A DNA stretch of 5,383 nucleotides from Candidatus Methanolliviera sp. GoM_asphalt (GCA_902158745.1 CABGHH010000119.1:1-5383); one strand, 5' to 3'. Shown: positions 1 to 5,209, numbered from the stretch's first letter. Program-made: numbers and translations. The notes: generated from the letters alone by a model not told the origin.

Positions 1-2
1 TT

Positions 3-222
3 TCAAAGATCTGTATTAAAGCATCTTTCTGCAAAAAGTTTTGTAAGTTGAGGGTTATTCTGGTCATAGCTCATATACTCTTTCAGAATTATAAACATTT
101 CTGAAGGAACTTTTCGCTTATATTATTCCTGGAGAATTTTCAATGAATTTTTCAATGTCCTCAAAAATCTTCGATTTTTGGGATCCCACGACGAAGTCGT
201 CAGGAGAAAAAGAACAAATCAT
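3..222 (-). pseudogene. possible frameshifted small gene or gene remnant, function unknown
   Basis: Two abutting minus-strand open frames read like parts of one protein. The upstream frame starts at ATG 222 (GTG 225 just before it) and runs 34 codons to a TAA at 118-120, ending ...FEDIEKFIENSPGII. The next frame is open from 122 to a TGA at 3-5 and reads KRKVPSEMFIILKEYMSYDQ, then continues to end ...FAERCFNTDL. Skipping one base near 120 joins them into about 75 residues with an amphipathic, charged, helix-like composition. No good Shine-Dalgarno sequence precedes the start, but an AT-rich TATA-like stretch lies about 40 nt upstream. I do not recognise a family. Alternatives are two chance frames, a sequencing indel in an intact gene, or a genuine 34-residue protein. 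A 52-codon plus-strand frame (143-301) competes for the same DNA. Confidence 0.3.
162..200. repeat. cluster of three short inverted repeats
   Basis: Three perfect dyads lie almost back to back. CAAAAATC/GATTTTTG (162-169 and 173-180) has a TTC loop. GGGATCCC (180-187) is an 8-bp palindrome. ACGAC/GTCGT (188-192 and 196-200) has a GAA loop. The first could form an 8-bp hairpin in RNA or single-stranded DNA, but its stem is mostly A-T. It lies inside the possible broken gene, so it may be coding coincidence, a protein-binding region, or part of whatever disrupted that gene. Confidence 0.45.
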
Positions 223-257
223 CACTAGATCTTCGGACTGTGCCGATTACAAGAAAG

Positions 258-271
258 TTTTAAATATAAAA
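258..271 (-). promoter_or_regulatory. TATA-like element for the leftward frame
   Basis: Read on the minus strand this stretch is TTTTTATATTTAAA, a good archaeal TATA-type sequence. It would place a transcript start near 235-240, shortly before the candidate ATG at 222. With the rightward TATA box at 295-302 it would form a divergent promoter pair. The sequence is AT-rich in both directions, so the direction of use is inference. Confidence 0.3.
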
Positions 272-294
272 ATACTAAACGAAGATATATCTGC

Positions 295-302
295 TATATA
301 AG
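295..302 (+). promoter_or_regulatory. TATA box for tRNA-His
   Basis: TATATAAG is centred about 30 nt upstream of the first tRNA base (328). This is the spacing expected for an archaeal TBP/TFB promoter with a very short 5' leader. An AT-rich stretch at 258-271 lies too far upstream to serve this tRNA well. Confidence 0.6.
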
Positions 303-327
303 TTTGTTAGACGAAGACGAAAATGAT

Positions 328-400
328 GGCCGAGGTAGGGTAGTGGTTATCCTGAGGGACTGTGGATCCCTCGACCCGAGTTCAAGTCTCGGCCCCGGCC
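328..400 (+). tRNA. tRNA-His (anticodon GTG)
   Basis: A full cloverleaf folds by eye. The anticodon stem AGGGA/TCCCT (355-359, 367-371) encloses the loop CTGTGGA with anticodon GTG at 362-364. The T arm is CCGAG-TTCAAGT-CTCGG (376-392). The D arm has the conserved A14, GG and A21 but a weak stem (a G-T pair and a T-T mismatch). The acceptor strands are 329-335 and 393-399. The histidine-specific extra G(-1) is encoded at 328 and faces discriminator C73 at 400, the identity element read by histidyl-tRNA synthetase. CCA is not encoded. The acceptor stem has one A-C mismatch (A333 opposite C395, positions 5 and 68), odd for an otherwise well-paired tRNA. There is no intron. No strong T tract follows, so the transcript may read on toward the downstream small gene. 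Confidence 0.93.
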
Positions 401-437
401 CATTACTTTACACTGCAAAGCAGTATCTCCGAACGAT

Positions 438-448
438 CTTTAAATACA
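438..448 (+). promoter_or_regulatory. possible TATA box between tRNA-His and the membrane-protein gene
   Basis: CTTTAAATACA resembles an archaeal box A and would start a transcript near 468. It is one of two candidates for the 574-855 gene; the other, at 510-519, is closer. A small 5-bp hairpin (ACTGC-AAA-GCAGT, 412-424) lies just upstream, after tRNA-His. Confidence 0.35.
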
Positions 449-509
449 TACGAAAAATCCAAAGAAAAACTGAAAATTGTTTCAACAGAGATACTAAATA
501 AACCGATAC

Positions 510-519
510 CTTTTTAAAA
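510..519 (+). promoter_or_regulatory. TATA box for the small membrane-protein gene
   Basis: CTTTTTAAAA would give a transcript start near 540, leaving a leader of about 30 nt that carries the ribosome binding site at 559-565. It lies only a few bases before the GTG at 523, which argues that 523 is not the real start codon. Confidence 0.5.
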
Positions 520-558
520 CGTGTGGGGCATAAGATACCCAAACAAAGAATAAAAAGT

Positions 559-565
559 GAGGTGA
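559..565 (+). promoter_or_regulatory. Shine-Dalgarno site that sets the start at GTG 574
   Basis: GAGGTGA is a seven-base complement to the 3' end of archaeal 16S rRNA and sits 8 nt before GTG 574. No comparable site precedes the more upstream in-frame GTG at 523. This site is the main reason for choosing the shorter protein. Confidence 0.75.
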
Positions 566-573
566 GACATAAA

Positions 574-855
574 GTGGTTCGATACAACAGGGCACTGAGG
601 GCATCACTGCGATTTTTGGCGTATAGTATCATTCCGATAATCGTCGGGATCGTTCCTCTCTTCTTTGGCGTTCTAGGAGGTTTTATGGGCTACATCGGGG
701 GGATGGGGATGGAGAGTATATGGGAGATATTTATGGAGATTCTCCCAAACATCGTAATGGCAATAGTTGGAGCGGTCATTCTAATCATAGGTATAGCCTC
801 GGCCCTCTTTAAAGTTCTACCAGAAGTTATAATAGATGAGGAAAAAGGAGAATAG
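574..855 (+). CDS. small two-helix membrane protein, function unknown
   Basis: This encodes a 93-residue protein I do not recognise. It begins with an arginine-rich segment (MVRYNRALRASLR), followed by a hydrophobic, glycine-rich helix at about residues 14-37. A short glycine- and methionine-rich linker (GGMGMESIW) follows, then a second hydrophobic helix at about 58-79 and an acidic tail ending EVIIDEEKGE. The positive-inside rule predicts both termini in the cytoplasm, a helical hairpin in the membrane. There is no signal peptidase site and no catalytic motif. The frame is open from GTG 523, which would add 17 residues, but GTG 574 has a strong GAGGTGA site 8 nt upstream and correctly placed TATA-like boxes. 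The gene converges on the acyl-CoA dehydrogenase, leaving 88 bp between the stop codons. That gap is T- and C-rich and may serve as terminator for this gene. The context does not reveal a role. Confidence 0.72.
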   Translation: MVRYNRALRASLRFLAYSIIPIIVGIVPLFFGVLGGFMGYIGGMGMESIWEIFMEILPNIVMAIVGAVILIIGIASALFKVLPEVIIDEEKGE

Positions 856-943
856 AACAACTTTATTCCCCAATTTCTCTTCCTATTTGTACCATCCGGA
901 AGCGTTTCCTCTACGGGTATTATCTCATTCTTGAAATCTTACT

Positions 944-2098
944 TTATATCCTTCCGATGATCTCCCTTGCGATTGTGTATTTCTCTATCTCTTTTGTCCC
1001 CTCATAGATCTCTTGAATCTTTGCGTTTCTGTACCACCTCTCGACGTCGTAGTCGGCCATGTATCCGTATCCGCCGTGTATCTGAATCGCCTCGTCGCAT
1101 ACATCGACACCCACCTTGGCGGCGTACCACTTCGCCATCGAAGATAGCGCTGCATCAGGGGTTTCATTATCTATCTTCCAAGCCGCCTTATAGACGAGGT
1201 TTCTCGCCGCCTCGATCTTAGTTGCCATCTCTGCGAACTTGAACATCGTCACCTCAAACTTGGCAACGGGCATTCCAAAGACTTTTCTCTCCTTTGCATA
1301 AGCGAGCGCCTTATCGAATGCTCCCTGTGCCATCCCAACCGACATTGCACCTACAGGAACCCTCGTGGTATCGAAGAACTGCATCATCTGCAAGAAACCC
1401 ATTCCCTCTTCTCCCACAAGATTAGATTGTGGGACCCTACAGTTGTCGAACGCAATCTCACACGTACTTGTGGAATTTATCCCCATCTTCCTTCCCAAGT
1501 CCGAGATCTTTATACCCTCATGCTCTTGCAGATCATCTATCCAGACAACGCTCATATTAGAGAATTTTTTAGCTTCTTTGTCTGTTATAACTGCCACCGC
1601 ACCGACATCTGCATACTGGGCATTCGTGATGAACGTCTTCGTTCCATTGATGACGTAATCGTCTCCATCCTTCTCTGCTGATGTCTTATAGCTTGCCGCA
1701 TCGCTTCCCGCATCAGGCTCCGTGTACATACCACAAGAGATATACTCGCCGGATGCTATCTTCGAGAGATACTTCTCCTTCTGCTCATCCGTTCCAAAGA
1801 GCCAGATCTGTTCGGATCCAAAATTTGAGGCGAGAGATGGGAGTCCAAGCGTAGAATCGACCCTTGCAAACTCCTCCCCAACCAAACAGACCTCCAAAAT
1901 TCCGACCCCCTGTCCACCATACTCCTCCGGAAATTGCATTGCGATAAAACCTTCCTTGCCCGCCTTTCGTACAAGCTCTCTTGGATATATGTGCTCCTCA
2001 TCACACTTCCTCGCGTACTCCAGATCGAATTCTCCCTCGGCAAACTCCTTCGCCGCATTTTTTATATCTTGTTGTTCTTCTGTCAATTCAAAATCCAT
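944..2098 (-). CDS. acd: acyl-CoA dehydrogenase (FAD-dependent)
   Basis: This 384-residue flavoprotein catalyses alpha,beta-dehydrogenation of an acyl-CoA thioester to the trans-2-enoyl-CoA. In this family electrons normally pass from FAD to electron-transfer flavoprotein; it is the first step of a beta-oxidation-type pathway in the cytoplasm. The length is normal and all domains are present: an N-terminal helical domain (about 1-120), a middle beta domain with the flavin-contact motif YTEPDAGSD (125-133) and FITN (156-159), and a C-terminal helical domain with RKVFG (271-275) and HGGYGYM (341-347). The catalytic base is probably E366 in IYEGT, the position used by short-, medium- and branched-chain enzymes. 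FITN is followed by Ala rather than the common Gly. Chain length cannot be read from sequence alone; glutaryl-, isovaleryl- or benzylsuccinyl-type substrates are not excluded. ATG 2098 is supported by AGAGGTG 5 nt upstream. The gene appears monocistronic and no ETF genes are visible. Confidence 0.93.
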   Translation of the reverse strand: MDFELTEEQQDIKNAAKEFAEGEFDLEYARKCDEEHIYPRELVRKAGKEGFIAMQFPEEYGGQGVGILEVCLVGEEFARVDSTLGLPSLASNFGSEQIWLFGTDEQKEKYLSKIASGEYISCGMYTEPDAGSDAASYKTSAEKDGDDYVINGTKTFITNAQYADVGAVAVITDKEAKKFSNMSVVWIDDLQEHEGIKISDLGRKMGINSTSTCEIAFDNCRVPQSNLVGEEGMGFLQMMQFFDTTRVPVGAMSVGMAQGAFDKALAYAKERKVFGMPVAKFEVTMFKFAEMATKIEAARNLVYKAAWKIDNETPDAALSSMAKWYAAKVGVDVCDEAIQIHGGYGYMADYDVERWYRNAKIQEIYEGTKEIEKYTIAREIIGRI

Positions 2099-2103
2099 TT
2101 TTT

Positions 2104-2110
2104 CACCTCT
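2104..2110 (-). promoter_or_regulatory. Shine-Dalgarno site of the acyl-CoA dehydrogenase
   Basis: On the minus strand AGAGGTG is followed by five A residues and then ATG 2098. This fixes the start codon and agrees with the conserved N-terminus MDFELTEEQ. Confidence 0.75.
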
Positions 2111-2130
2111 TTTATTTTTTTACTTTGCTC

Positions 2131-2144
2131 TTTTTTAAAAAATA
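2131..2144 (-). promoter_or_regulatory. TATA-like element for the acyl-CoA dehydrogenase
   Basis: On the minus strand this reads as a T run followed by an A run (TTTTTTAAAAAA). It would start transcription near 2110, very close to the ribosome binding site. A second candidate, GATAAATATAG on the minus strand around 2178-2188, would give a longer leader. The whole interval is A-rich on the minus strand, so neither call is firm. Confidence 0.35.
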
Positions 2145-2238
2145 CAAAAACTATGCATCCCCATTCAATCCCTCTCTATATTTATCTTTTTCTATCTTTC
2201 TTCGCATTTTTCTACCTTTTTTTATGTTGAAATCTCCC

Positions 2239-2244
2239 AAAAAA
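2239..2244 (-). terminator. oligo-T terminator of tRNA-Gly
   Basis: On the minus strand six T residues directly follow the discriminator base of tRNA-Gly. Oligo-T runs are the usual intrinsic termination signal for archaeal RNA polymerase. It suggests that the tRNA and the downstream acyl-CoA dehydrogenase are separate transcripts. Confidence 0.55.
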
Positions 2245-2316
2245 TGCGGCAGCCGGGAATCGAACCCGGGTCTTGGGCTTGGGAAGCCCAAGTCATAACC
2301 CCTGGACCACTGCCGC
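2245..2316 (-). tRNA. tRNA-Gly (anticodon CCC)
   Basis: Read on the minus strand the acceptor stem GCGGCAG pairs perfectly with CTGCCGC, followed by discriminator A (2245). The T arm is CCGGG-TTCGATT-CCCGG. The anticodon arm TGGGC-TTCCCAA-GCCCA gives anticodon CCC with A at position 37. A one-base shift of the loop would give TCC, but with a C at position 37, so CCC is preferred. There is no intron and no encoded CCA; a T run follows directly. The anticodon arm with flanking bases forms an unusually long perfect dyad (CTTGGGCTT/AAGCCCAAG around CCC). Confidence 0.93.
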
Positions 2317-2352
2317 CCTATATCTCAACTTCATCCCATCATTTTTCTACTC

Positions 2353-2366
2353 AAATAAAACCTTTC
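2353..2366 (-). promoter_or_regulatory. BRE/TATA promoter of tRNA-Gly
   Basis: On the minus strand GAAAGG is followed by TTTTATTT, a BRE-plus-TATA arrangement. Its centre is about 40 nt upstream of the tRNA, implying a leader of roughly 14 nt removed by RNase P. It forms a divergent pair with the radA promoter. Confidence 0.45.
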
Positions 2367-2395
2367 GCCCTCAACATTTCTTAATCTCCCAATAC

Positions 2396-2403
2396 ATTTA
2401 TTA
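2396..2403 (+). promoter_or_regulatory. TATA-like element for the radA cluster
   Basis: ATTTATTA is centred about 37 nt before the radA ATG, implying a transcript start near 2425 and a leader of about 12 nt. That leader would just include the GGTGA at 2428-2432. Confidence 0.45.
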
Positions 2404-2436
2404 GACGATAGAAGCACAATTTCTGATGGTGAATAT

Positions 2437-3408
2437 ATGACTAATGACGATAAAATTATATTCATAGAGGATATTTCGGGCGTGGGGCCCGCGACCGCGG
2501 AAAAACTTAGAGATGCAGGTTATGACACCATCGAGGCGATTGCCGTCGCTTCTCCATCAGAACTCGTTGCTGCGGCAGAAATTGGAGAACCAACAGCGGC
2601 AAAGATCATAACTGCCGCCAGAAAAGCCGCGGATATAGGGAATTTTGAGATAGGAAGCGAGATACTGGAGAGAAGAAAATTGGTGGAGCGGCTAAAGACA
2701 GGATCTGAGGCGGTTGACACGTTATTGGGTGGAGGAATAGAGACCCAGTCCATAACGGAAGTCTATGGAGAATATGGCTCGGGAAAGACGCAGATTGCCC
2801 ATCAATTGTGTGTCAATGTCCAACTACCGAAGGAAGAAGGAGGCTTGGATGGTTCCGTAATTGTAATAGATACAGAAAACACGTTTAGACCGAATAGGAT
2901 CCTCCAGATGGCTTCCCCACTGGGGTTAGAAGAGAAAGAGGTCTTAAATAATATAAGAGTGGCGAGGGCATATAACTCCAATCACCAGATCTTGCTCGTG
3001 GATAAAGCCTCTGAGGTCACGAAAGAGTTGAAGGAGAGTGATAAACCGGTGAGACTCTTGATCGTCGATTCGCTGACGGCACACTTCAGAGCGGAGTATG
3101 TAGGAAGGGGAACACTTGCAGACAGACAGCAAAAGCTGAACAAACATATGCACAGCCTGGTGAGGTTCGGAGACCTATACAACGCCGCAATCTTCATAAC
3201 CAACCAGGTGATGTCAAAGCCCGACACGTTCTTTGGTGATCCCACGCGTCCGATAGGAGGGCATATCGTTGGACACACGTCAACATATAGGGTTTATCTG
3301 CGCAGATCAAAGGGAGAGAAGAGAATAGCGAGGCTCGTGGATTCTCCAAACATGCCAGAGGGTGAGGCGATATTTAAAGTAACGACCGATGGAATAAAAG
3401 ATGAATGA
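2437..3408 (+). CDS. radA: DNA repair and recombination protein RadA
   Basis: RadA is the archaeal RecA/Rad51 recombinase. It forms ATP-dependent filaments on single-stranded DNA and carries out homologous pairing and strand exchange. The 323 residues match the usual family length. Visible parts are a helix-hairpin-helix N-terminal domain (about 8-65, with ISGVGPATAEKL), a linker with NFEIG (69-73) at the position of the filament polymerisation motif, Walker A GEYGSGKT (111-118), Walker B LLIVD (207-211), the DNA-binding loop region NQVMSKPDTFFGDPTRPIGG (256-275) continuing to TYR, and the ATP-cap segment DSPNMPEGEA (302-311). There is no intein. From memory, the segment after QMAS (158) is a few residues shorter than in Methanosarcina RadA. 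ATG 2437 follows GGTGA (2428-2432) by 4 nt. It is the first gene of a cluster and overlaps the phosphatase by 4 bases. Confidence 0.97.
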   Translation: MTNDDKIIFIEDISGVGPATAEKLRDAGYDTIEAIAVASPSELVAAAEIGEPTAAKIITAARKAADIGNFEIGSEILERRKLVERLKTGSEAVDTLLGGGIETQSITEVYGEYGSGKTQIAHQLCVNVQLPKEEGGLDGSVIVIDTENTFRPNRILQMASPLGLEEKEVLNNIRVARAYNSNHQILLVDKASEVTKELKESDKPVRLLIVDSLTAHFRAEYVGRGTLADRQQKLNKHMHSLVRFGDLYNAAIFITNQVMSKPDTFFGDPTRPIGGHIVGHTSTYRVYLRRSKGEKRIARLVDSPNMPEGEAIFKVTTDGIKDE

Positions 3409-4094
3409 AGATAGAAAAAATTGAATCTATTGCGATCGATATAGACGGAACGCTGACCGGAGAAGATAGGAGATTGGACTGTGCGGCAGTCGAGGCGATA
3501 AGAAAACTCTCAATTCCGGTTATTCTTGTGACGGGGAACGTCATCTGTTTTGCTTCTGCGGCATCAAAGCTCGTTGGAACTTCAGGAGAAGTGATAGCGG
3601 AAAACGGAGGTGTCGTTAAGTTAGATTTTGACGGAGAAGAGGTGATATTGGGGGATAAAAAGATCTGTTTGGCGGCTTATGATCATCTAAAAGACCTCCT
3701 AAATCTTGAGATGATAGATATGAGATACCGGAAGTCAGAGGTTGCTCTTAAAAGAGGCTTTGACGTCGGAAGTGCCAGAGATCTATTGAAAGGAGATCTA
3801 TTGAAAGATTTCAATGTAGATATCGTTGACTCTGGTTTTGCCGTTCATATCAAAAAGAAGGGGATAAACAAACTTACCGGGCTCTCGTACGTCTCCGAGA
3901 GGAGGGGGTGGGATTTGAAAAAGACGGTTGCGATCGGAGACTCAGGGAATGATGCCGAGGTTATAAGAGGGGTTGGGTTTGGGATAGCCATTGGAAATGC
4001 GGAGGAAGACCTAAAGGAGATCGCGGATTATGTCACCTTAAAAGATCACGGCGAGGGTGTGGTTGAGGCGTTAGAATATTTGGGATTGGTCTGA
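3405..4094 (+). CDS. archaeal-type phosphoglycolate phosphatase (HAD superfamily)
   Basis: This 229-residue cytoplasmic HAD phosphatase belongs to the archaeal group that includes the characterised Thermoplasma enzyme TA0175, which hydrolyses 2-phosphoglycolate to glycolate and phosphate using Mg2+. HAD motif I is DIDGT (12-16), with nucleophile D12 and acid/base D14; motif II is TGN (43-45); motif III lysine is probably K156 in GINKLTGL; motif IV is GDSGND (178-183). The region between motifs II and III is the type-IIB cap. The start ATG overlaps the radA stop codon (ATGA), implying translational coupling. An in-frame 15-bp duplication gives two DLLK units at 126-134. The family also contains sucrose-phosphate-phosphatase-like and other sugar phosphatases, so the substrate is less certain than the fold. 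Clearance of phosphoglycolate from damaged DNA ends would suit the radA neighbour, but this is inference. Confidence 0.88.
   Translation: MKIEKIESIAIDIDGTLTGEDRRLDCAAVEAIRKLSIPVILVTGNVICFASAASKLVGTSGEVIAENGGVVKLDFDGEEVILGDKKICLAAYDHLKDLLNLEMIDMRYRKSEVALKRGFDVGSARDLLKGDLLKDFNVDIVDSGFAVHIKKKGINKLTGLSYVSERRGWDLKKTVAIGDSGNDAEVIRGVGFGIAIGNAEEDLKEIADYVTLKDHGEGVVEALEYLGLV
3778..3807 (+). repeat. perfect 15-bp tandem duplication inside the phosphatase gene
   Basis: GAGATCTATTGAAAG occurs twice head to tail (3778-3792 and 3793-3807) with no mismatch. Its length is five codons, so the frame is kept and the protein carries DLLK twice (126-129 and 131-134). Identity at every base, including third codon positions, points to a recent duplication, for example by replication slippage. 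Confidence 0.9.
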
Positions 4095-4113
4095 ATTTAG
4101 AGGCAGATTTGGT

Positions 4114-5208
4114 ATGGAGATAGATGAGCGAATCGAAGAGATAATAGAGGAATTGAGAAGTACACCATATAACAAGGCTACAGAGCACCACATAGGGAGA
4201 TTAAAGGCTAAATTAGCCAGATTAAGGGAAGAGGCAGAGAAAAGATCTTCTTCAAGAGATGGGGGAAAGAGAGATAACGTGGGAAGGGTCGGTGATGCCA
4301 CGGTAATTTTGATAGGTCCCCCATCCGTTGGAAAATCCACGCTTTTGAACAAGCTCACCTCTGCGAAGGCAGAGGTTGGCGCGTACGACTTCACGACCAT
4401 TGAGGTAAAACCGGGAATATTAGAATATGAAGGGGCAAAGATACAGATTTTGGATGTTCCGGGACTGATAAAAGGATTGAGGGGTGGAGGAAGAGAGGTA
4501 GCATCCTTCACAAGATCTTCAGATCTGGTCGTTCTTATGACGGATATCCTTCACGTTAACGTATTTGAAGAGACCGAGAGGGAACTTTACAAGGTGGGAA
4601 TTAGATTAAATCAAAAAAAGCCAAGGATTCTGGTGAAGAAGAAAATTACGGGCGGAATCAAGATAAATTCTACCGTGAAACAGGATATAAGTGAAGAAAC
4701 GATCAAAGAGGTATTGAAAGAATATAAAATTCACAATGCAGATGTGATATTGAGAGAAACGATCGATATAAATGGTTTGATCGACGCTCTGATGAAGAAC
4801 AGGGTATATTTAAGTTGTGTGAGGGTTATAAATAAGATTGATATGCTCGAAGATCAGAATTTGAGGCCGACAAAGGATACCTCGATTGGAGAGAGATATA
4901 ACGCGATCATGATCTCTGCGGATAAGGGCATAAATTTGGAAGAGCTTAAGGAGAGTGTCTTTAAAAGGTTAAACCTTATAAAAGTCTATATGAAACATAA
5001 AGGAGAAGAGCCTGATTATAAAGAGCCTATGATACTTAAAAAAGGTTCAACGGTGGAAGAGATCTGCAGAAAGATTCACAGAGATTTCGTGGAAAAGTTT
5101 AGATATGCAAAGGTATGGGGCAACTCCGTCAAATACGGTGGACAGATGGTGGGGCTTTCACATGAAGTTTATGATGGAGACGTTGTGAACATATCGATCG
5201 AGAGGTGA
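4114..5208 (+). CDS. drg: DRG-family TGS-domain GTPase
   Basis: This 364-residue GTPase of the Obg-related DRG family is the archaeal relative of eukaryotic DRG1/DRG2, which act with translating ribosomes. Visible parts are an N-terminal basic helical segment (about 1-50), G1 GPPSVGKST (68-76), the switch I region with DFTT (92-95), G3 DVPG (114-117), G4 NKID (240-243), a G5-like SAD (268-270) and a C-terminal TGS domain (about 286-363, ending YDGDVVNISIER). The stretch at about 165-230 between G3 and G4 corresponds to the S5D2-like insertion typical of DRG proteins. The glycine-rich segment after G3 reads GLIKGLRGGGREV, about three residues shorter than the usual GAxxGxGxG form as I remember it. 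The start lies 19 nt after the phosphatase stop, with only a weak GAGG about 10 nt upstream. The stop codon is one base before tRNA-Thr. Much of the gene looks richer in A+T than radA. Confidence 0.95.
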   Translation: MEIDERIEEIIEELRSTPYNKATEHHIGRLKAKLARLREEAEKRSSSRDGGKRDNVGRVGDATVILIGPPSVGKSTLLNKLTSAKAEVGAYDFTTIEVKPGILEYEGAKIQILDVPGLIKGLRGGGREVASFTRSSDLVVLMTDILHVNVFEETERELYKVGIRLNQKKPRILVKKKITGGIKINSTVKQDISEETIKEVLKEYKIHNADVILRETIDINGLIDALMKNRVYLSCVRVINKIDMLEDQNLRPTKDTSIGERYNAIMISADKGINLEELKESVFKRLNLIKVYMKHKGEEPDYKEPMILKKGSTVEEICRKIHRDFVEKFRYAKVWGNSVKYGGQMVGLSHEVYDGDVVNISIER

Positions 5209-5209
5209 T

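Noticed and set aside
198..225. C-box-like GTGATGA followed by CTGA on the minus strand, as in a box C/D sRNA
   Set aside because: The spacing is about 15 nt and no matching C' and D boxes follow, so a guide RNA is not supported.
304..501. 65-codon plus-strand frame covering tRNA-His
   Set aside because: It runs straight through a clear tRNA, has no ribosome binding site, and its peptide is an accident of the tRNA sequence and the AT-rich spacer.
856..943. Possible small gene or ncRNA in the gap between convergent genes
   Set aside because: It is an 88-bp T/C-rich spacer with no start, ribosome site or stable hairpin; it probably only ends the two flanking transcripts.
1722..2230. Long plus-strand open frames opposite the acyl-CoA dehydrogenase
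   Set aside because: They are antisense shadows of a complete, motif-bearing protein and are rich in Ser, Pro, Cys and Phe, as expected from a complementary frame.
2271..2291. Long dyad TTGGGCTT/AAGCCCAA as an operator or terminator
   Set aside because: It is the anticodon arm of tRNA-Gly plus flanking paired bases and is fully explained by the cloverleaf.
4071..4511. 146-codon minus-strand frame opposite drg
   Set aside because: It is antisense to the conserved G1 and G3 motifs of drg and has a Ser/Pro-rich composition typical of a shadow frame.
5202..5209. GAGGTGAT as a ribosome binding site for a gene after drg
   Set aside because: No start codon with an open frame follows; the sequence downstream is tRNA-Thr. 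The match overlaps the drg stop codon and is probably fortuitous.
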